A stretch of DNA of 8,890 nt from Ignavibacteriales bacterium CG12_big_fil_rev_8_21_14_0_65_30_8 (GTDB taxonomy: Bacteria; Bacteroidota; Ignavibacteria; Ignavibacteriales; Ignavibacteriaceae), in assembly GCA_002783525.1 (NCBI GenBank), contig PFGS01000192.1, positions 1 through 8,890 on the forward strand, given 5' to 3'. The position numbers were made by a program, and so were the translations under genes. Position 1 is the stretch's first letter. Each line of letters opens with the position of its first letter. The notes below the pieces were generated by a model. That model saw only the letters and a program-made list of their open reading frames with translations, was not told the DNA's origin and ran no database searches. Shown here piece after piece: positions 1-7,114 of this stretch.

Positions 1-304
1 TTTCATAATAAACAAAAACACAGTCTTTGTCATTAATGCTTCTTACCATTAATTCGCCCTGTTTTTCTTCATAAAACCCATTTTCTCTAATTTCTTTAAT
101 ATGTTCTCCAGTTAAATATTTTTCAATATTATCTACATTTTCTTGAATTAGTGAAATTTCATTTTCCAGCAAAGGAGCTCCAAACTCACTTTTTAATGTA
201 CAGCAGGCTCCTTTACATTTATTCAGATCACAGGTAAATTTTTGTGTAAAAATTTCTTCCCTAACAAGAACATCATTTATTACTATTTTGCTGCTTTCAA
301 ACAT
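1..304 (-). CDS. DUF3109 family protein, N-terminal part (cut by window edge)
   Basis: Reading the minus strand from the ATG at 304-302 gives an open frame of 101 codons to the left edge, starting MFESSKIVINDVLVREEIFT. Residues 25-35 carry a Cys cluster, C-x4-C-x3-C-C (C25, C30, C34, C35, in KFTCDLNKCKGACC), followed by GAPL at 42-45 and a further Cys at 95 (DCVFVYYE). This arrangement is the hallmark I know for the DUF3109 family of Bacteroidota and relatives. The cysteines suggest metal or Fe-S binding, but the function is unknown. Family members are usually close to 190 residues, so about half is missing here. It is divergent from the SDR gene, with 140 bp between the two starts. No Shine-Dalgarno is seen upstream. 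The family call is fairly secure, and no biochemical role should be assumed. Confidence 0.85.
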   Translation of the reverse strand, partial: MFESSKIVINDVLVREEIFTQKFTCDLNKCKGACCTLKSEFGAPLLENEISLIQENVDNIEKYLTGEHIKEIRENGFYEEKQGELMVRSINDKDCVFVYYE

Positions 305-352
305 TGGAATAATTTTTGATGAAAGATAATGATTTGTTCATAAATTGAAAAG

Positions 353-381
353 TTTGATAAAATATACAATTAATAAATTTG
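353..381 (+). promoter_or_regulatory. Candidate Bacteroidota-type promoter for the SDR gene
   Basis: TTTG at 353-356 is followed after 17 nt by TAAATTTG at 374-381. This fits the Bacteroidota sigma-A pattern TTTG / TAnnTTTG with its usual spacer of about 17-23 nt. It would place transcription start near 388, about 57 nt before the SDR ATG. The whole 305-444 gap is extremely AT-rich, so chance matches are likely. The rest of this gap holds no recognisable gene or strong hairpin. A promoter for the divergent DUF3109 gene must also lie here, but I cannot pin it down. Confidence 0.35.
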
Positions 382-444
382 TTGTCATATTTGCATTTAT
401 TAATTAAGTTAAGATTTAATACTTAATAATAGATTGAAAAAATT

Positions 445-1218
445 ATGAATTTTTGGGGTAAAGTAATTATCATCACCGGTGCTTCAAGTGGAATTGGTAA
501 AGAACTTGCATTATCATTATCCAAAGAAAAATGTAAACTTGTTTTAATTGCTCGACGAATTGAAATCCTAAATGAATTAAAACAAGAAATAGAAAATAAT
601 GGTTCTGAATTACTTGCGATTAAATGTGATGTCTCTGATAAAGAACAAGTAAAATATTCTGTTGAATCAGTAATTAAAAAATTTAACCAAATAGACGGAG
701 CTATTTTAAACTCAGGAGTTTCATATAAACAATCCTTCTCAAATTTTGATTCCACAATTGCAGAAAAAACTTTTGCCGTAAATTATTTTGGAATTGTTAA
801 TTTTTTAAATGAGCTACTTCCAATTTTTAAAAAACAAAGATCAGGATTTATTGCCGGAATTACTAGTCTTGCTGATGCAAGGGGTTTTCCCGTAAGTGGT
901 TTTTACTGTTCAAGCAAAGCAGCTGTTACTTCTTTATTGGAAAGTTTAAAAGCAGAATACAAACCATTTAATGTGAATATTATAAATATACATCCAGGAT
1001 TTGTTAAAACTCCAATGACAGATAAAAATGATTTTCCCATGCCATTTTTAATGGATACAAAAGAAGCATGTAAAATTATATTGAAGGGATTGAAAAAAAA
1101 TAAAGGTATAATTAAATTTCCATGGCAAATGACATTTTTAACAGGTCTTTTAAAGAGAATACCTGATTCATGGTTTCAATATATTGCTGATAAAAGAATG
1201 AGTGTAAGAAAAAAATAA
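445..1218 (+). CDS. Short-chain dehydrogenase/reductase (SDR), NAD(P)-dependent
   Basis: This 257-residue protein has the length and motif order of a classical SDR. The cofactor-binding glycine motif TGASSGIG is at 11-18, ARR at 36-38 ends the second beta strand (the Arg pair suggests NADPH preference), and D62 (CDVSD) is the adenine-ring contact. The structural NAG motif reads NSG at 89-91. The catalytic tetrad is N113 (AVNYFG), S141 (GITSL), Y154 and K158 (YCSSK), with the PG motif at 184-185 (IHPGFVKTPM). It is therefore expected to be an active cytosolic oxidoreductase. The substrate cannot be told from sequence. The C-terminus from about 225 (FPWQMTFLTGLLKRIPDSWF) is hydrophobic and could help at a membrane or with lipid substrates; that is inference. 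The ATG at 445 puts the glycine motif at the normal distance from the N-terminus. No clear Shine-Dalgarno precedes it. It ends in TAA, 24 nt before the repeat protein. Confidence 0.93.
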   Translation: MNFWGKVIIITGASSGIGKELALSLSKEKCKLVLIARRIEILNELKQEIENNGSELLAIKCDVSDKEQVKYSVESVIKKFNQIDGAILNSGVSYKQSFSNFDSTIAEKTFAVNYFGIVNFLNELLPIFKKQRSGFIAGITSLADARGFPVSGFYCSSKAAVTSLLESLKAEYKPFNVNIINIHPGFVKTPMTDKNDFPMPFLMDTKEACKIILKGLKKNKGIIKFPWQMTFLTGLLKRIPDSWFQYIADKRMSVRKK

Positions 1219-1233
1219 TTAAATTAAATTTTT

Positions 1234-1238
1234 GGGGG
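1234..1238 (+). promoter_or_regulatory. G-run, possible ribosome binding site of the repeat protein
   Basis: A GGGGGT stretch sits 4 nt before the ATG at 1243, in otherwise almost G-free spacer DNA. It differs from the canonical GGAGGT by one base and is closer to the start than usual. It supports 1243 as the start and is the only Shine-Dalgarno-like site in front of any gene in this window. Confidence 0.35.
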
Positions 1239-1242
1239 TTCT

Positions 1243-4200
1243 ATGAAAATTATATTTTCATTTATACTTCTCTTTACAGTTAATTTTTTCCCTCAAGCAG
1301 ATACTTCTATTACATTTAATGAAGTGATGTTTTATACAAGCAGTTCTACCAACAGTGAGTTTATTGAACTTTATAATACATCTACAACAGATATTTTTGA
1401 TCTAAATAATTTTAAATTTAAGTATTACACAACAAGTGCTGACATAATTATCTCGGCAGGATTTGGTACATTACTTCCTCCTCAAAGTTATGCAGTAATT
1501 TTTGAAGGTGATTATGATCTTGCAACAGGTATTTATAATGGAATTGTACCAGCCTCAGCATTAATTCTAAAATTAAATAATAACACATTTGGTTCATCCG
1601 GAATGGCAAACACAAGTAATAGAGACCTAACATTGATGAATGTTTCCGGTGATACATTAGATACCTATACTTATTCTGCTAATAATTCAAAGAATATATC
1701 GGATGAAAAGATTACAACTAATAAAGATAATTCAAATGGAAATTGGACAAACTCAACTCAAACTAATGGGACACCCGGATTTAGAAATACCGCAACACCT
1801 TTAAGCTTCAATTTAGGTATAACATCTTTTACTTCTTCACCTTCTCTTAATTTAGTTGGAAAAGATATAAATATTTCTGCTACTGCAAATAACACCGGTA
1901 CTCAGACTGCAGGCAGTTATTCAATAGATATATTTAATGATACAAATTTTGATTCTGTTATAACTTTATCTGAAAGAATATTTACTCAATCTTTTACAAA
2001 TTTAGCATCGGGTGATTCAACATCTGTTAACACAGTAATTTCAAATCCAAGTGCCGGTGCAATTAATTTAATTGCAAAAGTAAATTATACTCAAGACGAA
2101 GACACAACAAATAACTCCGAAATAATTTCACTAAATGTTTATCCTATTCAGCATTTGTTTAATGATATAGTAATTAATGAAATAATGTATGCACCATCTT
2201 CAGGTAAAACCGAATGGGTGGAATTATACAATAGAACAGATTCATCGGTTAATTTAAATGGATGGAGTTTTTCAGATAATAACACAAAAGTAAGAATAAC
2301 AAATAATGATATTTCTATTCCCACTAATTCATTTATTATTTTAAGCGGTGATTCTACAGTATTAAATAATTTTTCTGTCCCCGTTCAACTTATTACTTTT
2401 AGTAACATGCCTACTTTAAACAATTCAGGAGATGCTGTTGTAATTAAAGATTCATTAGGAATATTGATCGATAGTATAATTTACACTCCATCCTGGGGAG
2501 GAAGTAATGGAAATTCTCTGGAAAGAATTGATATTAATGATTCATCAACCAAACAAAGTAATTGGGGAACATCAATTAATACAAACGGTGCAACACCGGG
2601 AATAAAAAACTCATTAACGCCTTTTGATTATGATTTAGCTATTACTTTTTTTTCTCATTCACCGGAATACATACTTGAAGGTAAAGAAAATAGAATTTCT
2701 CTTAAAGCAATTATAAAAAACATAGGAAGGAATACAGCCTCAACTTTTACTTTTAATTTTTATAACGATTCTAACTTTGACAACATTGGTACCCCAAACG
2801 AAATATTTTTTACTCAAAATTATTCTAATCTTGTAAAATCAGATTCTATTATTATTTTTACTGAAATGAACTCTCTCTCCGAGGGTAATTATAATATTAT
2901 TACGAAAATTAATTTTCCTTTAGACGAAGATGTATCAAATAACAAAAACATTGACAGCTTTTCAGTTATAAGAGAACCGAATACTTATAACAATCTAATT
3001 ATAAATGAAATTATGTATGCGCCACAGCTCGGACAAAGTGAATGGATCGAGATATTCAACCGAAGTGATTCTTCAGTTAATTTAAAAAGCTGGGAGATAC
3101 ATGATAATTCAACAAAAGTAAAAATTACGAATGATGATTTCATTTTAGCACCGAAAAATTTTGCTGTTTTCAGTTCAGATTCATCTTTGTTAAAAATTTA
3201 TAAAAATTCAATCAATCTATTAGTGATTACTGATTTACCATCATTAAATAACAGCAGTGATAAGATAGCACTCAGTGATTCTTTAGGTCTAGGAATTGAC
3301 ATCGTAACCTATAATTCATCATGGGGAGGTGAAAATGGAAAATCTTTAGAGAGAATTGAACCAGATATAAATTCTACATTTCAATCTAATTGGGGTACAT
3401 CAACCAGTTTAAATGGAGCAACTCCTGGATTAATAAATTCCTTAACTCAAAAAGATTTTAATATTGGAGTTACTGATATAATTTATAACCCAGCTAAACC
3501 ACTAAAAGAAGATAATGTAAATATATCCGCAATGATAAATAATTCCGGTAAAAATAATGTGCAGTATTCTCTAGAATTGTATGATATGACAAACGCTGAT
3601 ATTTGGCCGGGCGCACTTGTTGAGACAAAACAAAATTTATCTATAAATGCAGGCGAGACAAAAACAGAATCTTTTAATACAACAATAACCAACATTCAAA
3701 ATGATAACACATTTGTAGTTAGAGCAGTACTCAATACTGATCAAGACACAACTGACAACTGGAAACAAAAAACAATTTCTCCCGGTTTTCCGCGTTCAAC
3801 AATAGTTGTAAACGAGATTATGTTTACACCTGTTGGCGGTGAACCTGAGTGGATAGAAATTTATAATACTTCAACTGATTCTATTAATTTATCAGACTGG
3901 TCAATTACTGATAGATTTGCAACTCCGGTAACAGCAACAATAAATGGTAATATATTTATTCAACCAAAATCTTTTTTAATAATTACTAGAGATTCCAGCA
4001 TTTCCCTATACCATCAATCAATTGCATCTAAAATAATGGTTTTAAATTTTCCGGGATTAAACAACGATCAAGATGGTGTTGTTTTACGAGATAATAGAGG
4101 TTTAACAATTGATTCTGTTTTATATAACAGCAATTGGGGCGGTACGGGCGGATTTTCTTTGGAAAGAAAAGAATTTGAAGTAAGCAGTAATCTCCAAACT

Positions 4201-5928
4201 AATTGGTCGTCATCAACAGATAATGAAATGAGTACACCGGGAAGAATTAACAGCATTGCAGACAGAAATTTTGACTTAAAAGCCGGAGCTATTTCCTTTG
4301 ATCCAAGATATCCGGTTTTAGGTGACAATGTAAATCCATCAGTAAAAGTAATTAATAAAGGTCAGTATAGTGCATCTAATTTCTCAGTTCAGTTTTCTAT
4401 AGATACAAACTCTGATAACATTCCTGATCAACTTCTTTCAACAGAAGAAGGATTAAATTTAACCGGACTGGACTCTGTTAATATTTCATCTTCTTCTGAT
4501 ATTAATGATCTGCAGCAAAAAGTATTTGTTAGTGCCAATATTATTTTTACTCAAGATGAAGATACTCTTAACAATTATATCGCAGCATCTATTGAACCCG
4601 GGTTTGCGCATAACTCAATTGTAATAAATGAAATAATGTATGCACCGGAAACAGAGAAACCTGAATGGATAGAATTAATTAATAATTCAAATAAATCTAT
4701 AAATTTAAAAAACTGGTCTGTGAGCGATTTGCTTCCCTCCCCGACAAAAAACTTTATTACAAACTCTGATCTGATTTTAAATGAAAACGAATATATCGTA
4801 TTAACAAAGGACTCAACATTTTTTTCTGTTTATCCAAATGTAAATTCAACTGTTAAGCTTGTAAATTTCGGTTCGCTTGGTAATACTTCAGATGGAATTA
4901 TTGTATATGATTTCCGAGATGCAATAATTGACAGCATTCTTTATTATTCAGATTGGGGTGGTGGAAATGGTTTTTCATTGGAAAGAATTTCTTTAAATAA
5001 TAGTACAAATGACAGCACAAACTGGACAACTTCTCTTAGTGTAAATCACAGCACACCCGGTGTTTCAAACTCAATAGTCAATGTTATTGCCGGCACAAAA
5101 GGACAACTAATAATTAATGAAATTATGTATGATCCTGCTGAAGGAAATACAGAGTTTATAGAATTTTATAATAATACAAAAGAAGATGTAAATATTGGCG
5201 GTTGGGAAATATATGATGAGAAAAGCAATAATTATAAACTTTCGCGAACTAGTTTAGTAATTCCATCAGGTAAATATTTTTTACTTTCTGCTGACTCAAC
5301 AATAATAAGTAACTATAATTTATCTTCTGAAGATATTGTTACAGTAGTTAATGCTTCTTCTTTAGGCCTTACAAATACAGATGAATTAATTCATCTTAAA
5401 GATTTCCTGGGCAACACAATTGATTCTGTTGTTTATTCTGATAAATGGAATAACAAAAATTTTACAGATACAAAGAACAGATCTTTAGAAAGAATAAATC
5501 CTAATATTAACGGCAATGATGGAGAAAACTGGAGTACTTCTGTGAGTCCGCTAAGTGCAACTCCGGGAAAACAGAATAGCATTTACACCGATCTGAAATT
5601 AACGCAATCCAATATTTCAATCTCTCCAAATCCGTTTTCACCTGACAATGACGGGTTTGAAGACTTTACAATTATTTCTTATAATTTAAGTCAGCCAATT
5701 GCACAAGTAAAAATAAAAATATTTGACAGCCAGGGTAGATTGGTAAGAACACTTGAGAATAATACAGCTTCAGGCCAAAACGGTTCTGTAATATTTAACG
5801 GTCTTGATGATGAAGGCAATGTGTTGCGAATGGGTATATATATTGTTTATCTTGAAGCATTAAATCAAAATTCTGGTACAGTTGAAGCATTAAAAGCTGC
5901 AATGGTTATTGCAAGGAAATTTAATTAG
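1243..5928 (+). CDS. Giant exported lamin-tail/CARDB repeat protein with C-terminal FlgD-like/sorting domain
   Basis: This protein of 1561 residues begins with a Sec signal peptide (MKIIFSFILLFTVNFFPQA, likely cleaved after A19). Approximate domain order: LTD1 22-182, CARDB1 188-298, LTD2 309-456, CARDB2 463-576, LTD3 585-733, CARDB3 738-845, LTD4 854-1004, CARDB4 1009-1117, LTD5 1126-1277, LTD6 1288-1446, C-terminal domain 1455-1561. Each lamin-tail domain opens with a version of INEIMYAP...EWIELYN and closes with NW(x)nTPG. LTD2-LTD5 also carry a WGG...SLER block, of which LTD6 keeps only W...SLER. CARDB modules are Ig-like adhesion-type folds. CARDB1 and CARDB2 hold DxNxDx6E loops that could bind calcium. 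The composition is rich in Asn, Ser and Thr, and I noticed no Cys. The C-terminus resembles FlgD-like or type IX secretion sorting domains (ISPNPFSPDNDGFEDF, then GIYIVYLEA). The likely role is a secreted or surface-anchored structural or adhesive protein. No catalytic motif is visible. It follows the SDR by 24 nt, and the lipoprotein gene starts 16 nt after its TAG. Confidence 0.92.
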   Translation: MKIIFSFILLFTVNFFPQADTSITFNEVMFYTSSSTNSEFIELYNTSTTDIFDLNNFKFKYYTTSADIIISAGFGTLLPPQSYAVIFEGDYDLATGIYNGIVPASALILKLNNNTFGSSGMANTSNRDLTLMNVSGDTLDTYTYSANNSKNISDEKITTNKDNSNGNWTNSTQTNGTPGFRNTATPLSFNLGITSFTSSPSLNLVGKDINISATANNTGTQTAGSYSIDIFNDTNFDSVITLSERIFTQSFTNLASGDSTSVNTVISNPSAGAINLIAKVNYTQDEDTTNNSEIISLNVYPIQHLFNDIVINEIMYAPSSGKTEWVELYNRTDSSVNLNGWSFSDNNTKVRITNNDISIPTNSFIILSGDSTVLNNFSVPVQLITFSNMPTLNNSGDAVVIKDSLGILIDSIIYTPSWGGSNGNSLERIDINDSSTKQSNWGTSINTNGATPGIKNSLTPFDYDLAITFFSHSPEYILEGKENRISLKAIIKNIGRNTASTFTFNFYNDSNFDNIGTPNEIFFTQNYSNLVKSDSIIIFTEMNSLSEGNYNIITKINFPLDEDVSNNKNIDSFSVIREPNTYNNLIINEIMYAPQLGQSEWIEIFNRSDSSVNLKSWEIHDNSTKVKITNDDFILAPKNFAVFSSDSSLLKIYKNSINLLVITDLPSLNNSSDKIALSDSLGLGIDIVTYNSSWGGENGKSLERIEPDINSTFQSNWGTSTSLNGATPGLINSLTQKDFNIGVTDIIYNPAKPLKEDNVNISAMINNSGKNNVQYSLELYDMTNADIWPGALVETKQNLSINAGETKTESFNTTITNIQNDNTFVVRAVLNTDQDTTDNWKQKTISPGFPRSTIVVNEIMFTPVGGEPEWIEIYNTSTDSINLSDWSITDRFATPVTATINGNIFIQPKSFLIITRDSSISLYHQSIASKIMVLNFPGLNNDQDGVVLRDNRGLTIDSVLYNSNWGGTGGFSLERKEFEVSSNLQTNWSSSTDNEMSTPGRINSIADRNFDLKAGAISFDPRYPVLGDNVNPSVKVINKGQYSASNFSVQFSIDTNSDNIPDQLLSTEEGLNLTGLDSVNISSSSDINDLQQKVFVSANIIFTQDEDTLNNYIAASIEPGFAHNSIVINEIMYAPETEKPEWIELINNSNKSINLKNWSVSDLLPSPTKNFITNSDLILNENEYIVLTKDSTFFSVYPNVNSTVKLVNFGSLGNTSDGIIVYDFRDAIIDSILYYSDWGGGNGFSLERISLNNSTNDSTNWTTSLSVNHSTPGVSNSIVNVIAGTKGQLIINEIMYDPAEGNTEFIEFYNNTKEDVNIGGWEIYDEKSNNYKLSRTSLVIPSGKYFLLSADSTIISNYNLSSEDIVTVVNASSLGLTNTDELIHLKDFLGNTIDSVVYSDKWNNKNFTDTKNRSLERINPNINGNDGENWSTSVSPLSATPGKQNSIYTDLKLTQSNISISPNPFSPDNDGFEDFTIISYNLSQPIAQVKIKIFDSQGRLVRTLENNTASGQNGSVIFNGLDDEGNVLRMGIYIVYLEALNQNSGTVEALKAAMVIARKFN
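1306..5580 (+). repeat. Coding tandem repeat: six LTD units, four of them followed by CARDB
   Basis: The intragenic array alternates LTD (about 150 residues) with CARDB (about 110 residues). LTD units lie at about 1306-1788, 2167-2610, 2995-3441, 3802-4254, 4618-5073 and 5104-5580. CARDB units lie at about 1804-2136, 2629-2970, 3454-3777 and 4267-4593. Unit boundaries are read from recurring protein motifs: NEIMY at each LTD start, TPG near each LTD end, and a DxDT/DxDVxNN-type tail closing each CARDB. The repeats have diverged at the DNA level except at the LTD openings: 2170-2195 and 4621-4646 differ at one base in 26. Confidence 0.85.
5605..5925 (+). other. C-terminal FlgD-like / secretion-sorting domain of the repeat protein
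   Basis: Residues 1455-1561 form a separate beta-rich module. It opens with ISPNPFSPDNDGFEDF, which has the SPNPF..DxDGxxD signature shared by FlgD Ig-like and gliding-associated C-terminal (CHU_C-like) domains. It continues with VKIKIFDSQGRLVRTL and NGLDDEGNVLRMGIYIVYL, and ends VIARKFN. In Bacteroidota and Ignavibacteria such modules sit at the extreme C-terminus of exported proteins, and many act as type IX secretion signals. Which of these types applies cannot be decided by eye. Confidence 0.7.
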
Positions 5929-5944
5929 ATTTTTAATTAATAAA

Positions 5945-6565
5945 ATGAAATTAAAATTTTTATTATTATCATATATTTTATTTTTATCATCATGCAATGA
6001 TAATATTGTAAATGTAAGTCCTGAACAACAAACACTTGCTCAAACATTTATGCATGGTGAGTTTTGGGTTTATTCAGTAATTGATACTGAAAAATCAAGT
6101 TGGCAACAAAATGATATTATTACTATTGATACCTTGGTAATATCAAATTCATGAAAAAAGTATCTTGCTAATGGTAAATCAGCATATGTTTGGAGTTTAG
6201 AATACTCTAAAAGCAAATATCGTAATATGACTTTATATATTACACAATCAGTTGATACTTTATTTATTTATAAAAATGATTTAAGTGAATATTTTAAAAT
6301 TATTTCCCCTCTTAAAATTGGTCGTTCTTGGGAATCTCAAAGGGTCAATTATTTAATTGTATCAAAAACTAATATTAAAACCTCACTTCCTTTTTCTTTT
6401 GACATTTATGAAATAAACCAAAACATACTGGGGCCTAATGAATTTACTAACAAGAAATTTTTTATTGACCCTAATAATGGGATTATTCAAATGGATTTAT
6501 CTTATAATTGTACAGTTTGTAATACTAAATTAAAAGAGCATTGGCAACTCATTATGTTCAATTAA
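5945..6565 (+). pseudogene. Lipoprotein of unknown function, interrupted by an in-frame TGA at codon 70
   Basis: The frame from the ATG at 5945 begins with a lipoprotein signal peptide, MKLKFLLLSYILFLSSC, with lipobox LSSC and lipidated C17. An upstream in-frame ATG at 5909 overlaps the previous gene and would spoil the signal peptide, so 5945 is preferred. After 69 codons the frame meets TGA at 6152-6154 (SNS-stop-KKYLANG). The same frame then stays open for 136 more codons to TAA at 6563-6565, giving a 206-position product if the TGA is ignored. The downstream part reads like a normal secreted domain, including SPLKIGRSWES and a late Cys pair (CTVCN), and its first ATG (6227) has no export signal. 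Both halves are therefore one gene with a nonsense change, probably from TGG, or a base error. The frame is kept across the site, so this is not an indel. PLKxGxxW segments recur in uncharacterised lipoproteins of Ignavibacteria and Bacteroidota; no function is recognised. Confidence 0.75.
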
Positions 6566-6570
6566 CAACA

Positions 6571-6603
6571 TTTTTTACTAACTTGTAAAAGGTTAGTAAA
6601 AAA
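6571..6603. repeat. Perfect 12-bp inverted repeat downstream of the lipoprotein gene
   Basis: TTTTTTACTAAC (6571-6582) pairs with GTTAGTAAAAAA (6592-6603). The stem extends by one G-U and one A-U pair to leave a 5-nt loop (6585-6589). It starts 5 nt after the TAA at 6565 and ends 25 nt before the next ATG, so it is placed like a terminator. The T-run is on the 5' arm and the A-run on the 3' arm, the reverse of an intrinsic terminator on either strand, and the core has only two G-C pairs. It may instead be a 3'-end-stabilising hairpin or a protein-binding palindrome. Confidence 0.6.
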
Positions 6604-6628
6604 GAATTCAATTTAAAATGAGAAGACT

Positions 6629-7114
6629 ATGAGTAAAACCATTAACCAATGGTTTGATGAATATGGAGAAAGTCATCAAAATTCAACAAATAAATTATTC
6701 CATTTTGTTTGTGTACCTACAATCTTTTTTAGTTTTATTGGTTTACTTTCTTTAGTTTCTCTCCCTGACATATTTGGTGTTAATACAAAAATTGACAGCG
6801 TATTTTTCAGCCTTGCTTCACTCGTTATAATATTAAGTTTTCTTTTTTATTTAAGATTATCATTTTCAATTGCAATTGGAATGATCTTTGTATCTATTAT
6901 CACTCTCTGGCTAAATTATTTTATTTATAAACTGGATATTATTCCACTTTGGTTATTTTCTATAATTATTTTTGCTTTGGCTTGGGTTGGTCAATTTTAC
7001 GGGCATAAAGTTGAAGGCAAAAAACCATCTTTCTTTAAAGACTTGCAATTTCTGCTGATTGGTCCAGCTTGGATAATGAGTTTTATTTATAAGAAATTGA
7101 ATATAAAGTATTAA
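6629..7114 (+). CDS. DUF962 / Mpo1-like integral membrane protein
   Basis: This 161-residue protein has the DUF962 (YGL010w/Mpo1) layout. An N-terminal motif, WFDEYGESHQNSTNKLFHFV, carries H16 and H25, with P30 just after. Hydrophobic helices lie at about 30-46, 58-76, 78-100 and 106-121. The C-terminal motif AWVGQFYGHKVEGKKPS (118-134) carries H126, E129 and P133, followed by LLIGPAW at 142-148. Yeast Mpo1 is an Fe(II)-dependent dioxygenase that shortens 2-hydroxy fatty acids by one carbon, and its conserved histidines bind the metal. The same histidine pattern is visible here, so a lipid-oxidising role in the inner membrane is plausible but unproven for bacterial members. Length is normal for the family and the frame is intact. 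It lies after the inverted repeat. The leader has only a weak purine stretch (AGAAGA) before the ATG. It ends in TAA. Confidence 0.88.
   Translation: MSKTINQWFDEYGESHQNSTNKLFHFVCVPTIFFSFIGLLSLVSLPDIFGVNTKIDSVFFSLASLVIILSFLFYLRLSFSIAIGMIFVSIITLWLNYFIYKLDIIPLWLFSIIIFALAWVGQFYGHKVEGKKPSFFKDLQFLLIGPAWIMSFIYKKLNIKY

Noticed and set aside
89..120. Defence or toxin-antitoxin system
   Set aside because: No nuclease, toxin, methylase, helicase or reverse-transcriptase motif is present anywhere in the window. The small Cys-rich protein at the left edge fits DUF3109 instead.
403..427. Inverted repeat ATTAAGT...ACTTAAT before the SDR gene
   Set aside because: It is only 7 bp with an 11-nt loop in nearly pure A/T sequence, so it is expected by chance.
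712..717. NSG instead of NAG in the SDR as a sign of inactivity
   Set aside because: This structural position tolerates Ser, and all four catalytic residues (N113, S141, Y154, K158) are present.
423..755. Minus-strand open frame of 110 codons
   Set aside because: It lies opposite the SDR gene, whose catalytic motifs are all on the plus strand, and its translation resembles no protein family.
5945..6565. Selenocysteine or alternative genetic code at the TGA
   Set aside because: The context (SNS-stop-KK) is not a redox site, and neighbouring long genes use TGG for every Trp without any internal TGA.
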